Source of the DNA: Terfezia claveryi
Lineage: Eukaryota > Ascomycota > Pezizomycetes > Pezizales > Pezizaceae
Reading direction: 5' to 3'
Length of the DNA: 64,000 bases
NCBI GenBank assembly: GCA_015179025.1
Contig: WHUX01000067.1
Location: 1-64,000 of the forward strand
The notes beneath the pieces are model-generated. The model saw nothing but the letters and a program-made list of their open reading frames with translations. It did not search any database and was not told the origin of the DNA. A program made the position numbers and the translations under genes. Every line of letters begins with the position of its first letter. Position 1 is the first letter of the stretch. This document shows, piece by piece, positions 60,348 to 64,000 of the stretch.

Positions 60348-62862
60348 ATGGACGTTTGGGCTTCTCCGTGGGCGGACGATAAATATCACCCAGGCCATCG
60401 AAGAACAGTTTCCACTTTGCAAGATTTCGAACTATTTGGCGATGACCCAGGGGCTTCAACAGAACACACCAGGGTTGATAGTAGCTTAGAATTTACGAGT
60501 AAGCTCGACGGTGATGGCTCTGACTTCGAGGGTGCATCGATATGGGCAACAGATCTCGAATTCGGTGGTGTGGACAGCTCATCCGCTTGGGCAAGTGGCT
60601 CGACCAGCCTTCCGTTGCCGGGGAATCACAGCAATGTTTATCAGAATTGGGAAGATAATGATATAGTTTCGGGAGAAAGTCAAACACCTGGAAATATAAA
60701 CACATCGATAATTCCGGAAGGGACTTCACTCTCTTCACAAGTTCATCCTTCAACATCAATTACAACTAGCACGAAAGAATTCTCAGATGGTTGGACACAT
60801 AAGCTACAGCCTGATTGGAGTTCCACAGTAGAGGACCAACCGACAGCAGAAGCTGTATCAACCATTCTAGATGCACATCAGGAAAAATCTGGCGATTGTG
60901 AATTACAAAGTGACTCGCCTTTTGTGACTGGTATTGTGATCACAGAGGAGCAACTATTGGCATCGACGATTCCCGAAGAGAAGGCCGTAGGGACCGTACC
61001 GACGAGCTCCTTCGATAAAAGAACGGGGAAACAATTTGTGCAGGGCGAGGATTCCAAAGATACTGCCGGGACTGTGCTACATAAACCCCTTTTTGGGAGC
61101 GATGAATCGATAAAGGTTGCAGAGGCCAAGAAACCAGAGAATGGACTAAATTTTGAGAATAATCAATGCGGCATTATGCCTGAAGCACAAGAGGATGATG
61201 ACTTTGGTGACTTTGGAGATGCAGAGGAGGGTGAGGTTGAATATGTGAAGTTCGAGATGGAACTGGAGCCAGCTCCCGTGGCTGCTCCAATAACTCATCC
61301 ACTGACTCCCTTGGATTTCACCATTGACAGCTCCCTAGTCTTTAAGTTGTATCCGGCTATGCAAAAAAAACTCACACCACCGCCAGTGGAGGATATCATA
61401 TCGACCACATCAACGTAAGGACCTCTTTTTAATATCTACAGAAGTTTCAGCTAATTGTGGCACTAGACGGAAAGCGTGGTATCGCATTTCGAGGGTTGGA
61501 ACTGTGGGAAAACATAACAGCGGTGATGGTGATGACTATGTTCGGGTTACGTGGTCTAAATCAAAGGTCAGGGCAGACGTCTGTAATATTGTCAACAGGT
61601 GGGTTAAGGAAGGAAGGTTTTCAGTTTCCGATGCAATTGGAGGGAGTCGGAGTTATGGGGCAATATTTGGCTGGGGAGATGGGGCAAACACAACTTCGAA
61701 GGACTCTGGACAGAAAGGAAACCGCTCTTCCGCTCCGACTGTGCTTGGTTTAGCAGGATATACCTATGGCACAAAAAGTACCCACAAAGCCTCTATCAGC
61801 ATATCCAGTTGGGACCCGCTCGCCCCTGGTAAATCAGACATCTCTTCGGTGGCTGACTTCGGCTGGGGCAGTCCAAAGGAATCTAAACCGGAAACGGCTG
61901 CAACCAAGAATACGACTTCTCCGAAGAAGGAACAAACATTGTCTTCTGTAGTTTTATCAACTTCCTCAAACTCAATATCACCAGAAACGCCCGATGCTCT
62001 CAAAGATCTAGCTGTCAGCACGATTATGAAGCCCGAGCCCCAAGCCCCCAAAGCATTAACGGAGCCAGGGCAACCTTCCCCCAAATTACAAAGCATTGAA
62101 AAAGAGGCACCAAAACGAGAGTCAGATAATTGGGAGGATTATGAAGCCACTCCTATGGTGGACCCCGCTGCTGTACCTGAAATGATACGTTCAGGTCGAG
62201 CAGACCATAGTCTAGTGTCCGGACAGGACACATGGGCTTCTCTTGAGCTCTTTGAGAAGGGGACTCTTTCACATACAAGTCATGCGAGCCCGCCAACCTC
62301 GCTTGACAGTGGCTTACGCAATCCAGGATTGTATTTTGGCGAGAAACAGAAGAAAAAGCAGACAATTGCACTGGAGTTTGGCTCCGCAGTTGAAGATGAT
62401 GACTGGGGAGAAATGATTAATTCTCCCGCCACACCTGTCAACCCGCCGCCTTCACTCCCTATCACTACCACTACAAGTACAACAGCAATAAAGAATCGCA
62501 GACCTTCCACTGCTCACGGGCAAACCAACCTCTCTGGGCAATTTCAAGTAGGTGTACCAGGGCCCACGAATATTACACCCATTCGCAGAGATTCTGCACC
62601 CACATTTGTCAGCCCAATAAACACCAGCCCCACTGTGACCGGAGCAGTACCCACGACGGAAAACAATTCCGCGACTGTAGTTGATTGGGACTTCTCCATA
62701 TTTGAGCGGCCCGCAAAGATAGATCTTATACCCGCTTCATCAGCTGTGTCGCAAGTTTCTGGAAGTACTTTGCTTGGGGGGTCGCAAGCCCTATCAAACG
62801 AGGACAAAGTGGCTATGGATATCTTGGAGGGACTGCCAGATATGGGCTATATGCTCAAATAG
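60348..62862 (+). CDS. AP-1 accessory-like protein (Laa2/aftiphilin-type motif)
   Basis: Exons run 60348-61414 and 61467-62862. The intron 61415-61466 is 52 nt (GTAAGG...CACTAG with CTAAT branch) and joins phase 2 to phase 1, giving 820 residues. The start MDVWASPWADD in context GCCATGG is preferred over the upstream in-frame ATG at 60261 because it matches the usual beginning of the family. A repeated D-F-G-D-F-G-D motif in an acidic stretch (residues about 282-292) is the type bound by AP-1 gamma-ear and GGA domains. Around the intron KAWYRISRVGTVGKHNSGD begins the most ordered part. The C terminus has VDWDFSIFE and ILEGLPDMGYMLK. Relatives in filamentous ascomycetes are often mislabelled glucan 1,4-alpha-glucosidase, but no glycosidase domain is visible. 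It probably acts in clathrin/AP-1 trafficking at Golgi or endosome. Confidence 0.75.
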
Positions 62863-64000
62863 AGCATGTGAATATAATGTAATGTGCAACGCACTACAAC
62901 TGCGCGTCTGTGGAAACCCCCCTGTCTGACGGAAATTCCCTAACTGAACTGAGATCGCTTCTACGAGTAATGCCTTGAGGTTCATGTTGATATTTGTCCA
63001 TAACACGGCTTCTTCTCTGAGCCATCTATATACGGTGGTTTCTATTCTGGTAATTTACTAATTTATCCATACTTTAAGGGCATAAACCTTAGGAATCTCG
63101 TGACGATCTATATCTGGAGAGGGAATATGCCTTTGTACTGGGGAAGGATCCTGGTTAGAACAGTCCGGATATATGATAACACGAGATTCAATGATAACGT
63201 GACCTCGACTTCTGATATCTAAGTGACCTTTAAATGTTGCTAGTGTGGGATTTGGAACAGAATCTCGGTCTGATATTCCAATATCCGAATCGTCTGGGAA
63301 CATCTACGTAAGCTACTTGTCTGAAGTTTGATGAAAAGCACCGGCGGTGCAACCAGACCGGATTCAGAGATTCCTCCCTCTTAGAGAAGTAACATAGAGA
63401 AGTAACAGCCCAAGGGCTACCGTAGTACGAAGTAATTTACAGTTCAAGTTAGGACTAAGAACTATTACCCTCATACTGCTGTCTGGTGGCAATGTGGCAA
63501 TGCTAACGTTTAAATTCGTACATTGCTATGGTTAAGCCCTCACAGTGACATCTCTACAAGACGCTTGTGCCTTGCTATGCTAATAATGCAGAGGGTCGAT
63601 GCTGGTGAATCTGCTGTCGAAATGGTGCTGCTGTTGTTTGTCAAGCGGCAGGGGTTGGGTTGTGAGACCAGCCGCCAAGCATCACTTGACACGGCTCCAG
63701 CATTAGAAACGTTGGTTAGACAGTTCAACCTCAACATTTGCCTGTATTCCTTACACCCAATCACTCTGCAAGATCTCACGAAACCACGACAGCTTTCACT
63801 GCTTGCACAACGATCCCCTGCGACTGTAGGAGTCTGACACGGGACAACGTGATGCAGATACCTTATTCCACCTGTTCCAGAACCCTTGTTCAGTTCAGAG
63901 AGTTGAGAATCCGGCGGTACTCGGGGTTTGACCCTGGCTCGTCTAAACACTCTCGCCTTCACAGTTCGGTACATCCACTTTTATCGGCAAACTGAGGAAC
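62863..64000. other. No gene recognised
   Basis: Downstream flank of the AP-1-accessory-like gene. Open frames at 63058-63303 (minus) and 63523-63995 (both strands) overlap each other and show no family resemblance or splice pattern. Confidence 0.5.

Noticed and set aside
63058..63303. Minus-strand frame of 81 codons after the AP-1-accessory-like gene
   Set aside because: No homology recognised, and overlapping frames exist on both strands nearby, as expected by chance.
63900..63960. GGGGTTTGACCCTGGCTCG, B-box-like
   Set aside because: The stem and loop lengths do not fit a tRNA and no A-box is nearby. At most it is a repeat fragment.

Overview
The window looks like filamentous ascomycete (Pezizomycotina-type) nuclear DNA. 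It has a transposon-rich block of about 51 kb (with one probable single-copy gene near 27 kb) and a gene-bearing, higher-GC block from 52.9 to 62.9 kb. Introns are 49-68 nt with GTAAGT/GTATGT-like donors and CTAAC-like branch sites. The two large intact genes belong to families I know from Pezizomycotina. Many repeats are AT-rich, with Gln and Trp codons turned into TAG and with paired LTRs differing mostly by transitions, as expected from RIP-like mutation. The species cannot be named.

Layout. 1-13.2 kb: minisatellites, two decayed Ty3/gypsy remnants on the minus strand (one inserted in the other), three tandem-repeat fields and unrecognised decayed coding sequence. 13.2-24.4 kb: two strongly mutated copies (A and B) of a KDZ/Plavaka-like DNA transposon family. 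Copy A is interrupted by a 1.8-kb element with inverted repeats of about 0.5 kb. 24.4-27 kb: AT-rich spacer with a 140-bp repeat. 27 kb: one unrecognised, probably single-copy gene with a one-base lesion.

28.4-51.2 kb is a four-level nest. A pogo/Fot1-like transposase gene is split by a Ty3/gypsy chromodomain retrotransposon (29068-49800). That is split by a Ty1/copia retrotransposon (33311-47446). That in turn is split by an 8.3-kb KDZ/Plavaka-like element, copy C (37031-45335). LTR pairs, target duplications, primer sites and reading-frame restoration support each level. Divergence falls from the outermost to the innermost element.

Copy C carries a minus-strand transposase and, divergently, two plus-strand companion genes. 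One is of unknown family. The other, with an acidic tail, resembles DUF6532-type fungal proteins. Both companions are recognisable in copy B; the second is recognisable in copy A. The module therefore belongs to the transposon family rather than being chance cargo. Copy C has no RIP-like decay, and its eight frame breaks are all repaired by adding one base, which suggests either very recent decay or consensus deletions.

The right block holds a 1660-residue RasGAP-like protein (minus strand, three exons) and an 820-residue protein with an AP-1 accessory (Laa2/aftiphilin-like) gamma-ear motif (plus strand, two exons). Nothing shows that these two genes are connected with the transposons.
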